The translations under genes were made by a program, and so were the position numbers. From contig NZ_JANFNS010000003.1 of assembly GCF_024436065.1 (NCBI RefSeq), positions 310,001 to 374,000 of the forward strand: a stretch of DNA of 64,000 nucleotides, in the 5' to 3' direction. Below, one piece after another: positions 33,738 through 42,119 of the stretch. The notes beneath the pieces were generated by a model that was not told where the DNA came from, searched no databases, and worked only from the letters and a program-made list of their open reading frames with translations. This stretch comes from Saccharibacillus sp. JS10 (lineage in GTDB: Bacteria > Bacillota > Bacilli > Paenibacillales > Paenibacillaceae). Position 1 is the first letter of the stretch. Every line of letters starts with the position of its first letter.

Positions 33738-34940
33738 TTATTTTCGATACCAACTGACAGAGTCAATGACGACAATCGTTCCGGGTTTGGCTGCATTCAC
33801 TTTTCTTGAGAAGGTAGTGGTGTCTCCTGCCTTAATAAGGTCCGGGGAGATCGCCATCCAGTCTTCGCTTAAAAAAGAACCTTCCGCATCATACGCTCTG
33901 TATTCTAAAAGCAATTCATACATATCGTAAGAAGACGCATTCGTAAAAACGCCCGAAAACGTAATCCCGTTCGATTCCGCTTGTTGCTTAAAATCGCTCA
34001 GACGCAAATCGCTTTGGCGTTGATTGAGCTCAGAGCCTGACAAAAAAACCAATTGCGATTCGGTCGAATCGTTTTTGTCCGAGAGCGCTACAATCTGCTG
34101 CTCCAATTCGATCAATTTTTCCGCTTCGGGTACATATTTACGTGCTTCGTCGATCGCGGCTGCCGCTTCGTGATAACTTCCGCTTTCGATCGCTTGTTCG
34201 GCAGTGCTAACTCCGACTTGTACAATACGGTCGCTGATCAAGTTTACAATCTCTTGTTTGTCTTCGGCTTGATAACGCGATGCGGTATGCAGCAATCCTC
34301 CCAGTTTCTCGACTTGATTCGTCGATTCTGCTTGAGTTCGAATACTCGCCAAATCCAGCTTTTCGCGAAGCTGCTCAAAACGAGTACGAAGACGATTGTA
34401 AGCTCCGCCTTCCAAAGCCGACAATTCATTTTGAACTTCGTTAAGCTTGCCGTTAGCTGCCGCCATTTCCGATTTTGCAATCATCCGCTGAACTTCCGTT
34501 AATTTGTCGTCGAGACTTCGAATTTTTTGGATCGTCGCAAGATCGGCGCGAACTCCAGGTTGATCGGGGCGTTTTGCCAACGCTTGGTTTAATTTAGCTT
34601 CGGCAATTTCATAATTGCCGCCAAGCGCTGCATCTGCGCCTGAACGCTGAATACTGGAAACCTCATCGTTAAGCGTACGCTCGTAACCAACCTGCCAGAT
34701 CAATATGCCCGCTATACATACAGCAAGCAGAAGCGGCAATATCCAAAGTAAGGGTTGCTTTTTGGGAGGAAGAGGCCGCTCTGAACGCGTGATGACATGC
34801 GAAGGCTCCATCGTGTCGGCAATAGGCTCAATCACCGACGGAGAATGCGGTTCTTGATCGACCTGTAACTGTTTGGCGCCGCAATGACTACAAAATCGAC
34901 TGTCTTCAGGCAGCTCCGCTCCACATTCGGGACATCGCAT
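33738..34940 (-). CDS. Zinc-ribbon membrane protein with coiled coil and extracellular beta domain
   Basis: A 400-residue protein. A double zinc ribbon at the N-terminus (MRCPECGAEL and FCSHCGAK, Cys3/Cys6/Cys17/Cys20) sits in the cytoplasm. One membrane helix (about 65-86, LLWILPLLLAVCIAGILIW) is followed by long helices rich in Glu, Leu and Lys with TPR-like periodicity (about 90-290), and a C-terminal beta domain (about 315-400, GITFSGVFTNASSYDMYELLLEY) of FxLYD-like appearance. The gene is upstream of and cotranscribed with the HtrA-like protease. Inference: a sensor or adaptor that presents envelope signals or substrates to the protease. No named family beyond the zinc-ribbon group. Confidence 0.7.
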   Translation of the reverse strand: MRCPECGAELPEDSRFCSHCGAKQLQVDQEPHSPSVIEPIADTMEPSHVITRSERPLPPKKQPLLWILPLLLAVCIAGILIWQVGYERTLNDEVSSIQRSGADAALGGNYEIAEAKLNQALAKRPDQPGVRADLATIQKIRSLDDKLTEVQRMIAKSEMAAANGKLNEVQNELSALEGGAYNRLRTRFEQLREKLDLASIRTQAESTNQVEKLGGLLHTASRYQAEDKQEIVNLISDRIVQVGVSTAEQAIESGSYHEAAAAIDEARKYVPEAEKLIELEQQIVALSDKNDSTESQLVFLSGSELNQRQSDLRLSDFKQQAESNGITFSGVFTNASSYDMYELLLEYRAYDAEGSFLSEDWMAISPDLIKAGDTTTFSRKVNAAKPGTIVVIDSVSWYRK

Positions 34941-35048
34941 CTGAACTCCCCCTCTTTTTTTCTCTATACCGTCATGACTTACTCAAGTTTTGAATTAATT
35001 TTTATTACCCATAAATGAAAGCAAACGCGACGTTGAGAAAAAAATAAA

Positions 35049-35093
35049 AGCAGGTCACCCCATTCTCGTATTCCGAGACTACGGTGACCTGCT
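35049..35093 (-). terminator. Terminator after the multi-PAS hybrid kinase gene
   Basis: AGCAGGTCACC (35049-35059) pairs with GGTGACCTGCT (35083-35093); an inner TCTCG/CGAGA stem strengthens it. On the minus strand TTTTATTTTTTT follows. Confidence 0.85.
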
Positions 35094-35101
35094 AGATCCA
35101 T

Positions 35102-38100
35102 TTACACACGTGCTGATGCAATTCGTCGTTTCCACTTTTCAACTAACGATTCAACTTCTTCGGCAAACAAAGGTTTGGAAATTACATCTTGCATCCCCGC
35201 TTCCCGATACCGCTCGCGACTTTGGTTGTCCGCATAAGCGGTCACCGCAACAATCACCGGTTGTGGTTCTTCAAGCTTCGCTCGAATTTCAGTCGTCGAT
35301 TCGATTCCGTCCATTTCCGGCATCTGAATATCCATAAAGATCAGATCGTAGCGGTTCGCATCGGCTGCTGCGATCGCTTCAATACCATTTCGCGCGGAAT
35401 CACATACACAACCGTATTTGCTTAACATCTCTTCAAGCAAACGTCGATTGACCGGGTCATCATCGGCGATTAGCGCGTGAAGTTTAGGATTGGAAACCAC
35501 GTCTGTCGGACGTTCTTCAAGCTGTTCCAGCCCGGTTAGCTGAGCCATACGCTCAGCGAGTAACCCTTCTGCTTCGCCCGGTTCATCCGAAGAAGAATCG
35601 CTTGGAATATGGAGCGGCAAAGTAAAGTGGAAAGTCGCACCTTCGCCTTCCCGACTTTGCACCCCGATAAATCCGTTCATCAATTCGATCAATTTTTTGC
35701 AAATCGCAAGCCCCAGACCGGTTCCGCCATATTTGCGATTGATTGACGGATCGATCTGAGAGAACGATTGGAACAACAACCCTTGCTTATCCGGTGCAAT
35801 CCCGATCCCTGTATCTCGAACTGCCACTTCGAGCGTTAGCATGTGTTGATGATCGAAAAATCCCGGTTCGATTGTTACGGCAACTCCGCCTTCTTCGGTG
35901 AACTTGATCGCATTGCTGATCAGATTCACCAACACTTGCCGTACTCGATCCGGATCGCCCATTAATACTTCTGGAACCGATGGCGCCACATTTGAAGTCA
36001 ACATCAAGCCTTTTTCCGATGCGCGAGAAGAAAAAAGATCGATTGCTTGATCCAGCACATGACGAATCTGCATCGGCTCGTTGCTGAGTGCCATTTTGCC
36101 AGCTTCGATCTTACTAAAGTCCAAGACTTCGTTTAAGATGTGCATCAGACTTTCGCTACTCTGCAAAATGATATCCACATAAGAATGTTGAGATTCATCA
36201 AGTTCGGTTTCGCTAAGCAAATTCGCCATCCCGATAACTCCGTTCATCGGTGTCCGCAGTTCGTGACTCATAATCGCCAAAAATTCGGACTTCGCTCGGT
36301 CAGCACGCTCGGCAGATTCTTTGGCGCGAATAATTTCTTTTTCACCCGTGATATCGGTAAAGACGACAACTGCGCCTTTTCGTTCACCTTGATCATATAA
36401 CGGATTGACGCGATACGAGACCAAGAAGCTGGAACCGTCTTTGCGCCAAAATACGGCTTCGCTGTCTTTATGGACTTCGCCTGTGCGTAAAGCGTTCATC
36501 AGCGGCGAATCATGAGGATCATACTGTATCCCATCTTGACTCGTTTGCTGAATACGAGACAGATTAAGTCTGTTAATCGCTTCGTTTGGACGACTTCCGA
36601 GCATCTCCGCTCCCGCTGGATTGATAAAGACCAGATTCCCGTCCAAGTCTGTACCAAAAATCCCTTCGGATACCGAGTTCAAAATCAATGTATGTTCATA
36701 GCTTAATTTTTCAATTTGAGCCAAATGACGTTTACGTTCCGTAATGTCGCTAGCAATCCCATAGACACCCACAACGCGCTGATCGACAATAATCGGTGTA
36801 TTCGTCACACTCACATCGACGACACTGCCGTCTTTTCTTACCAGGCAGACTTCATACGTCTGTGCATCGCCGCTTTTGACGATTTCAAGCCCGGATTGGA
36901 CGCGTGCACGATGCTCGGGTACTGCAAGTTCAGCAATCGGAACCCCGATCAGTTCGTGCTCGGAATACCCGATCAGCTTTTCTTGACCTCGATTGACCGT
37001 TACGAATCTGCCTTCCAGATCGTAAGCATATACACCGGATGGGTTGTAATCGAACAACGACTTGTAACGCTGCTCGCTTTCGCGAATCAGATTCTCAATC
37101 GTCGCTTGCTGCGTCACATCTTGGGTCATTCCGACAAGTCGCAGCGCTTCACCGTCCGGTCCGCGCCACAATTCATATTGGCTCCGAATCGTTTTGACAG
37201 AGCGATCCGATAAAATGATGCGATACGTAATAAAAGGCTCCGCGACTCCGCGCAGCATACGCTCGGTATACTCAAGTAGTTTTGCTTGATCCGCCGGATG
37301 CACAATACGTAACAAAGACTTCGGGTAACTCTCGTCTTGAATTAATTCGCCTTCGAAAATACGCAACGTTTCTTCGGAGTAATGAATACGTTCTTCCGCC
37401 ATATTCCATTCCCAAGATCCGATATGGGCGATTCGTTGCACTTCGTCCAGCATATCTTCGTACATTTTGCGGGTTGTTACGTCGCGCCCAATGCCCATAA
37501 TGGTATCGGCTTCGCCTACTTTTCCGCGCAAAATACGAAACATGGTCTCAAACCAGAGATAACGACCGTCTTTATGGCGAATACGCCGCATCATGATCTG
37601 TCCTTCGACTTGTTCGACCGGCAAATTCGAGGACTCCCTAAACTCTTCGGGATGGTAAAACTCTGAACGATGATGACCGATCATTTCGTCAGGATCGTAA
37701 CCGAGTAGCGCTTTCACCGAAGGAGAAGCATATAGCAACTCACCTTCTTTTGTACTTTGCGTGATCAGTTCACGTGTATGATCCATCAGCATATTATAAG
37801 CATCGCTGCTTTCCATCAGCTCTTGACGATCTTTGTAAGCGCTCGTGACGTCTAGGGCATGTACAATGATGCAGCGTCCCGGCTGAGCGTCATCCGCTTC
37901 CAATTCCATAAGATGAAAAGACACCCAGACCAGACTTCCATCTTTACGGCGTAATCTGCGTTCGAATTCCATAGGGTCTTCTGGATTGGCAATCGCTTCG
38001 CGAATATGCTTATCGGCGCGCTCAGAAATTTGGGTTGCTTCGCTTTGCAGCAGCGTCATAAACTCGCTTCCCATCAGCTCTTTTTCGGAGCAACCCAAAA

Positions 38101-38227
38101 TCGCGCCCAGTTTGGCATTTGCATACAACAAATGCCCTCTGCCTACAGCTAGCACAGCGATACCAACCGGAGCTTGTTTATAAATTTTTTCGAAAATTGT
38201 CATTTCCCGTTCCGGCTGCTTGCTCAT
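35102..38227 (-). CDS. Multi-PAS hybrid sensor histidine kinase
   Basis: A 1041-residue cytoplasmic protein. ATG at 38227 (MSKQPEREM) follows GAGGGG; a TTG 15 codons earlier has no ribosome binding site. At least five PAS/PAC units occupy residues 15 to about 630 (e.g. LLYASPSVKALLGYDPDEM, GVYAYDLEGRFVTVNRGQ, GIFGTDLDGNLVFINPAG). HisKA follows with FLAIMSHELRTPMNG (phospho-His near 655), then HATPase (GGTGLGLAICKKL) and a receiver (about 925-1035, ALIADDDPVNRRLLE, acceptor Asp in DLIFMDIQMPEMDG). No membrane segment, so it senses an internal signal (redox, oxygen or ligand through PAS). It is divergent from the EAL protein gene, which also has a PAS domain, suggesting a shared signalling theme. 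Confidence 0.92.
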   Translation of the reverse strand: MSKQPEREMTIFEKIYKQAPVGIAVLAVGRGHLLYANAKLGAILGCSEKELMGSEFMTLLQSEATQISERADKHIREAIANPEDPMEFERRLRRKDGSLVWVSFHLMELEADDAQPGRCIIVHALDVTSAYKDRQELMESSDAYNMLMDHTRELITQSTKEGELLYASPSVKALLGYDPDEMIGHHRSEFYHPEEFRESSNLPVEQVEGQIMMRRIRHKDGRYLWFETMFRILRGKVGEADTIMGIGRDVTTRKMYEDMLDEVQRIAHIGSWEWNMAEERIHYSEETLRIFEGELIQDESYPKSLLRIVHPADQAKLLEYTERMLRGVAEPFITYRIILSDRSVKTIRSQYELWRGPDGEALRLVGMTQDVTQQATIENLIRESEQRYKSLFDYNPSGVYAYDLEGRFVTVNRGQEKLIGYSEHELIGVPIAELAVPEHRARVQSGLEIVKSGDAQTYEVCLVRKDGSVVDVSVTNTPIIVDQRVVGVYGIASDITERKRHLAQIEKLSYEHTLILNSVSEGIFGTDLDGNLVFINPAGAEMLGSRPNEAINRLNLSRIQQTSQDGIQYDPHDSPLMNALRTGEVHKDSEAVFWRKDGSSFLVSYRVNPLYDQGERKGAVVVFTDITGEKEIIRAKESAERADRAKSEFLAIMSHELRTPMNGVIGMANLLSETELDESQHSYVDIILQSSESLMHILNEVLDFSKIEAGKMALSNEPMQIRHVLDQAIDLFSSRASEKGLMLTSNVAPSVPEVLMGDPDRVRQVLVNLISNAIKFTEEGGVAVTIEPGFFDHQHMLTLEVAVRDTGIGIAPDKQGLLFQSFSQIDPSINRKYGGTGLGLAICKKLIELMNGFIGVQSREGEGATFHFTLPLHIPSDSSSDEPGEAEGLLAERMAQLTGLEQLEERPTDVVSNPKLHALIADDDPVNRRLLEEMLSKYGCVCDSARNGIEAIAAADANRYDLIFMDIQMPEMDGIESTTEIRAKLEEPQPVIVAVTAYADNQSRERYREAGMQDVISKPLFAEEVESLVEKWKRRIASARV

Positions 38228-38412
38228 CCTATTCCCCTCGCTTACGCCGCTTATTCGCTTCTCGCCATTCAAACGTTATTGCCGATTTATCGCGCGCGGT
38301 TATTTACCAATAGTATACAATTATTTTGCGGAATCTAACACCTTTTAATAGGAAGAAAAACTTACTTTAAAATAAATCTATATAAATAGTCGAATTTCGT
38401 CGATATAAGGAA

Positions 38413-40824
38413 GTGAGCGATTTCTTTATACGAAAAGAGCTGATACAAATGATTGAATATCTACAGTCTATTCATTTTAATCTTTTTTATGCCATCATCG
38501 GATTTTTCTGCTCGTTAATCGGATGTTTAATGATTATCAAAGTTTCTTCTACCGTTTTCAAGTCGCCTACTCCCCGGATTTTGTACACGTTTTTGACGGC
38601 GATATTATTCGCAGGAACGCAATATTTCGGCATTATTTGCGTTTTACCGGGTGGTGCGGCAAATATGGGGATTGCCAACTTTATCTTTTTACCTTTGGCT
38701 ATATTGATGATCTGTCTGATTGCTTTCAAGCTATCGGGTAACGGTATGCAAAATGCTATTGAATTTTTGTTAACGGCGGGGCTACTCAGTGTTCTGATTA
38801 TTGCCGCTTATTATGTGAATACTTATCTGATGTTTGGAACAATCGATACCCGGTTTCAACCGCTATTGATTGCTACGCTCGGTTTGTTTTCTGTCTTATT
38901 CCCGCTGGTGCGGTTGCTCACGCTTATTGTGCGTAGACAAGGCACGCTGTTGAAACGTTTTCCGCCTGAAGTGATGTTGTTATCGGCTGTTGCCATTGCT
39001 ATGGTGTCTCCTGTCTTAACGATGAGTGCTTTTTATAACGAAAAAACTTCGACCTCTTTATTCGCTGCCGATATTATGTTGCCTTATGTCATTTTATTGA
39101 CGGTATCTGTATTCATGATGGTGCTTACCGACCGTTATCGGGAAGATGACGCGACGGATCAATATCAAAAAATTCGTGAAAAAGAACAGCATTATACGTC
39201 GTTGTTCGCCCATACGCCGGATGCCGTGATTGCTTTGGATCGGTATGGAAAGTTGTACGATTTGAATGATCGAGGACTTGAGTTATTTCGTAAATTGGGT
39301 ACCTCTCCGCCTTTTAACGAAGTACCGAATTTTGCGGCTTGGGGTCAGCAAAAAAGGATCGAAGAACATTATACAAAAGTCATGACCGGGCAAACTGACG
39401 AAATCGAAGTCGAAATTACGCTCAAGCAAAGTGATACGCTGCATTTTATTTTGACATCATTGCCGATTCTGATCGAAGGCGTATTCGAAGGGGCTTATAT
39501 TATTGCGAAAGACGTTACAGAAAGCAAAAAGAATCAGGAGAAAATTCGACATTTAGCTTATTACGATGAGTTAACCGGACTGAACAACCGTAAGTATATG
39601 GTTGAACATATTGCTGAACTGACTTCGTCGATTTCTGCGCCGCCTTTCCATCTCTTTTTTATCGATTTTGATCGGTTCAAAAAAATCAACGATATGTTTG
39701 GTTTTGATTTTGGCAATAAAGTCATTCGGCGGGCTGCCGACAAACTTTCGAATGCGTTGCCGGAACATACTCTGCTGGCGCGAGCGACTGCCGACGAATT
39801 TATTGCGGTCCTTCCGCCCGGATTCGATCCGATCTATGCGGCCCAACAAATCGGCGATGAGTTTTCGGTTCCGTTCCGGGTAGGTCAGCAAACGATCGGG
39901 TTAACCGCAAGTATCGGAATCGCACGGTTCCCCGAAGATGGCGCGAATGAAGAAGTATTGTTCAAGCACGCGGATCTGGCGCGTTTCGATGCTCAAAGTC
40001 GCGGCGGTGGACGCTTTGCTTTCTTTGATCGTACTCGTGCGATTGAAAATCATGAACGATTGATTCTGGAACGCGACTTGCAAGCAGCGATTGAGTATGG
40101 CGAACTGGTCTTGTTCTACCAACCCAAAATCGATATGCGTACCGAAGAATTGGTCGGCATGGAAGCTTTGGTTCGTTGGAATCACCCTGTGCTCGGCATG
40201 GTTCCTCCGCTAAAATTCATTTCGATTGCGGAAGAATCGGGGCTGATCGTTCCTCTGGAACGATGGGTATTGCGAAATGCCTGTCTGCAAGTTCAGCGGT
40301 GGATCACGGAAGGGCATCCTGCAATCCCGGTCGCGATCAACTTGTCGCAAATTCACTTGATGCAGACCGATATTGTGGAAAGTGTACTCGCGACATTGGA
40401 AGACTTGAACTTCGACAGTCGTCTGCTTGAACTGGAAGTAACCGAAAGCGCGATGATGCACAATGAAGCTCAAGTCATCGAAGTGTTAGGCAAATTCAAG
40501 CAAGCCGGAATATCGATCAGTCTGGACGATTTCGGTACAGGATATAGCTCGCTGAGTTATCTGCAACTACTGCCTATTAATTGCTTGAAAATCGACCGCT
40601 CGTTTATCAAAGATATTACGACCAATACCAGCAGCCGTGCGATTGTCGAGATGATCGTGACGATGGCTCGTCAATTAGGGCTTCACATTATTGCTGAAGG
40701 CATCGAGGAAGAAGAACAAGTCATCTTGCTACGCGAATTGCAATGTTTTACGGCGCAAGGGTTTTATTACAGTAAGCCGGTTCCGGGTCACGAATTATAT
40801 GCGTATCGGAAGATGAGTTCTTGA
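38413..40824 (+). CDS. Membrane PAS-GGDEF-EAL protein, probably a c-di-GMP phosphodiesterase
   Basis: An 803-residue protein, or 791 if ATG at 38449 is used: the GTG at 38413 is almost on top of AAGGA, so the start is uncertain. About seven membrane helices (to about 235) form the sensor, then PAS (about 255-370), GGDEF-like (about 380-545) and EAL (about 560-800) domains. The GGDEF signature is degenerate: RATADEF (near 456) replaces GGDEF, so cyclase activity is unlikely. The EAL domain keeps GMEALVRW, the metal and catalytic stretches SLDDFGTGYSSLSYL, KIDRSFI and IIAEGIE, so it should hydrolyse c-di-GMP. The cyclase-like domain may bind GTP or act as a regulatory module. A long-hairpin element begins two bases after the stop. 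Confidence 0.88.
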   Translation: MSDFFIRKELIQMIEYLQSIHFNLFYAIIGFFCSLIGCLMIIKVSSTVFKSPTPRILYTFLTAILFAGTQYFGIICVLPGGAANMGIANFIFLPLAILMICLIAFKLSGNGMQNAIEFLLTAGLLSVLIIAAYYVNTYLMFGTIDTRFQPLLIATLGLFSVLFPLVRLLTLIVRRQGTLLKRFPPEVMLLSAVAIAMVSPVLTMSAFYNEKTSTSLFAADIMLPYVILLTVSVFMMVLTDRYREDDATDQYQKIREKEQHYTSLFAHTPDAVIALDRYGKLYDLNDRGLELFRKLGTSPPFNEVPNFAAWGQQKRIEEHYTKVMTGQTDEIEVEITLKQSDTLHFILTSLPILIEGVFEGAYIIAKDVTESKKNQEKIRHLAYYDELTGLNNRKYMVEHIAELTSSISAPPFHLFFIDFDRFKKINDMFGFDFGNKVIRRAADKLSNALPEHTLLARATADEFIAVLPPGFDPIYAAQQIGDEFSVPFRVGQQTIGLTASIGIARFPEDGANEEVLFKHADLARFDAQSRGGGRFAFFDRTRAIENHERLILERDLQAAIEYGELVLFYQPKIDMRTEELVGMEALVRWNHPVLGMVPPLKFISIAEESGLIVPLERWVLRNACLQVQRWITEGHPAIPVAINLSQIHLMQTDIVESVLATLEDLNFDSRLLELEVTESAMMHNEAQVIEVLGKFKQAGISISLDDFGTGYSSLSYLQLLPINCLKIDRSFIKDITTNTSSRAIVEMIVTMARQLGLHIIAEGIEEEEQVILLRELQCFTAQGFYYSKPVPGHELYAYRKMSS

Positions 40825-40826
40825 GG

Positions 40827-40969
40827 GAAGCGAGCCGACTGCGAGGGGAATTCGCTTCGGTCGCTTGTCGAAATCGGAAAATGATTTAAATTTTTAGTGG
40901 AATTTTTCCGATTTCAAAGGCGAACACTATCGTTCCTGCACTGAATTCCCCTCTCCGTCGGCTCGCTTC
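40827..40969 (-). repeat. Long-hairpin intergenic element, copy 2 (inverted)
   Basis: A 143-bp copy in the opposite orientation to copies 1 and 3. Outer stem GAAGCGAGCCGAC (40827-40839) with GTCGGCTCGCTTC (40957-40969), then GAGGGGAATTC (40843-40853) with GAATTCCCCTC (40943-40953). The 16-base joiner is 40854-40869, the inner stem GAAATCGGAAAAT (40870-40882) pairs near 40902-40915, and the 27-base joiner (40916-40942) is identical on the minus strand to that of copy 1. Stem bases differ from copy 1 on both sides so that pairing is kept. Confidence 0.85.
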
Positions 40970-40997
40970 TAGATAGTTTAGAGTTTTATAAAAAGCA

Positions 40998-41030
40998 AAA
41001 AGCCACTGCGATCATATCGCGGTGGCTTTT
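40998..41030. terminator. Bidirectional terminator next to hairpin copy 2
   Basis: AAAAGCCACTGCGAT (40998-41012) pairs with ATCGCGGTGGCTTTT (41016-41030, one G-U pair), flanked by A-rich and T-rich runs. It can end the EAL gene (plus) and the pyrophosphatase gene (minus). Confidence 0.88.
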
Positions 41031-41082
41031 TTATCATGTCATCATTTAATGAAACTACTCTTATCAAGCAGAGTCACTTCAC

Positions 41083-42012
41083 TTAAGCTTCAAAAGCTTT
41101 CGTCAATACAGGAACGATTTGCGATTTACGGGATACAACGCCTTTGAGCAGCGCGGTATTGTTTTCGAGCTTCACGCCATACGCGCGTTCTACTGCGTCT
41201 GTTTTGCTGCCGATCGCAAGAGCGACGGAATCGTTGTTCAAAATATCGGTAATAGCCAGAACGAACAAATCCAGCCCTTTATCGACGATTTTGCCTTTCA
41301 ACGCTTCTTCCAGTTCGGCTTGTTGTTCCAATACTTCATTCACGTCAACAGCGTTGATTTGCGCGATTTCGACTTTGCTATCGCCCATTGTGAATTCTTT
41401 AGCGTCGATCGAAATCAGATCCAGAGCTGTTTTGCCGCTGAGGTCAGCGCCAGCTTTGAGCATATCCAGACCATACGTATCCAGATCGACACCTGCGATT
41501 GCCGCAAGTTCTTTTGCCGCTGCCACGTCTTGCTCCGTGCATGTCGGCGATTTGAACAGCAAGGAATCGGATACGATAGCCGATGCCATCAGACCTGCGA
41601 TTTCTTTGCGAATTTCAATTCCGTTCTCTTTGTAGAGCTTGTTCAGGATCGTAGCTGTGCAGCCTACGGGCTCGGCACGGTAGTAAAGAGGATGTGCCGT
41701 CTCGAAGTTGGCAATCCGGTGGTGGTCGATGACTTCAAGTACATGGGCATCTGCAATATCGACTGCGCTTTGCTGACTTTCGTTGTGGTCGACCAAAATA
41801 ACGCCTTCCGATTGATCCGCTACCGTCTCAACGAGACGCGGAGCTTCCACTCCGAAATGCTTCAACGCATAAGCAGTTTCGCCATTAACCTCGCCTAGAC
41901 GAACCGCTTCTGCATCTACGCCCAACTGTTTTTTCAATTCTGCATAAGCGATTGCCGATGCGATTGTATCCGTGTCTGGATTTTTATGACCGAAAACTAA
42001 TACCTTTGCCAT
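41083..42012 (-). CDS. ppaC: Manganese-dependent inorganic pyrophosphatase
   Basis: A 309-residue protein, the normal length for family II pyrophosphatases of the DHH superfamily, with GAGGAGG upstream. The N-terminal metal ligands His9, Asp13 and Asp15 are in [10 protein letters not shown]; Asp75 is in ILVDHNES and the DHH motif in [10 protein letters not shown]. The C-terminal domain carries the [10 protein letters not shown] substrate-binding segment. It hydrolyses pyrophosphate to two phosphates in the cytoplasm and so drives biosynthetic reactions. Transcribed alone. Confidence 0.97.
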   Translation of the reverse strand: MAKVLVFGHKNPDTDTIASAIAYAELKKQLGVDAEAVRLGEVNGETAYALKHFGVEAPRLVETVADQSEGVILVDHNESQQSAVDIADAHVLEVIDHHRIANFETAHPLYYRAEPVGCTATILNKLYKENGIEIRKEIAGLMASAIVSDSLLFKSPTCTEQDVAAAKELAAIAGVDLDTYGLDMLKAGADLSGKTALDLISIDAKEFTMGDSKVEIAQINAVDVNEVLEQQAELEEALKGKIVDKGLDLFVLAITDILNNDSVALAIGSKTDAVERAYGVKLENNTALLKGVVSRKSQIVPVLTKAFEA

Positions 42013-42119
42013 TGTGTAACGCCTCCTCTAAGCTTATCTCCTGAATTCCGATGCTAATTATATCATTAATTCCAAAATGGTAACATGTTTAGTTCGCATC
42101 GGGCTTCAAATTTTTCGAT

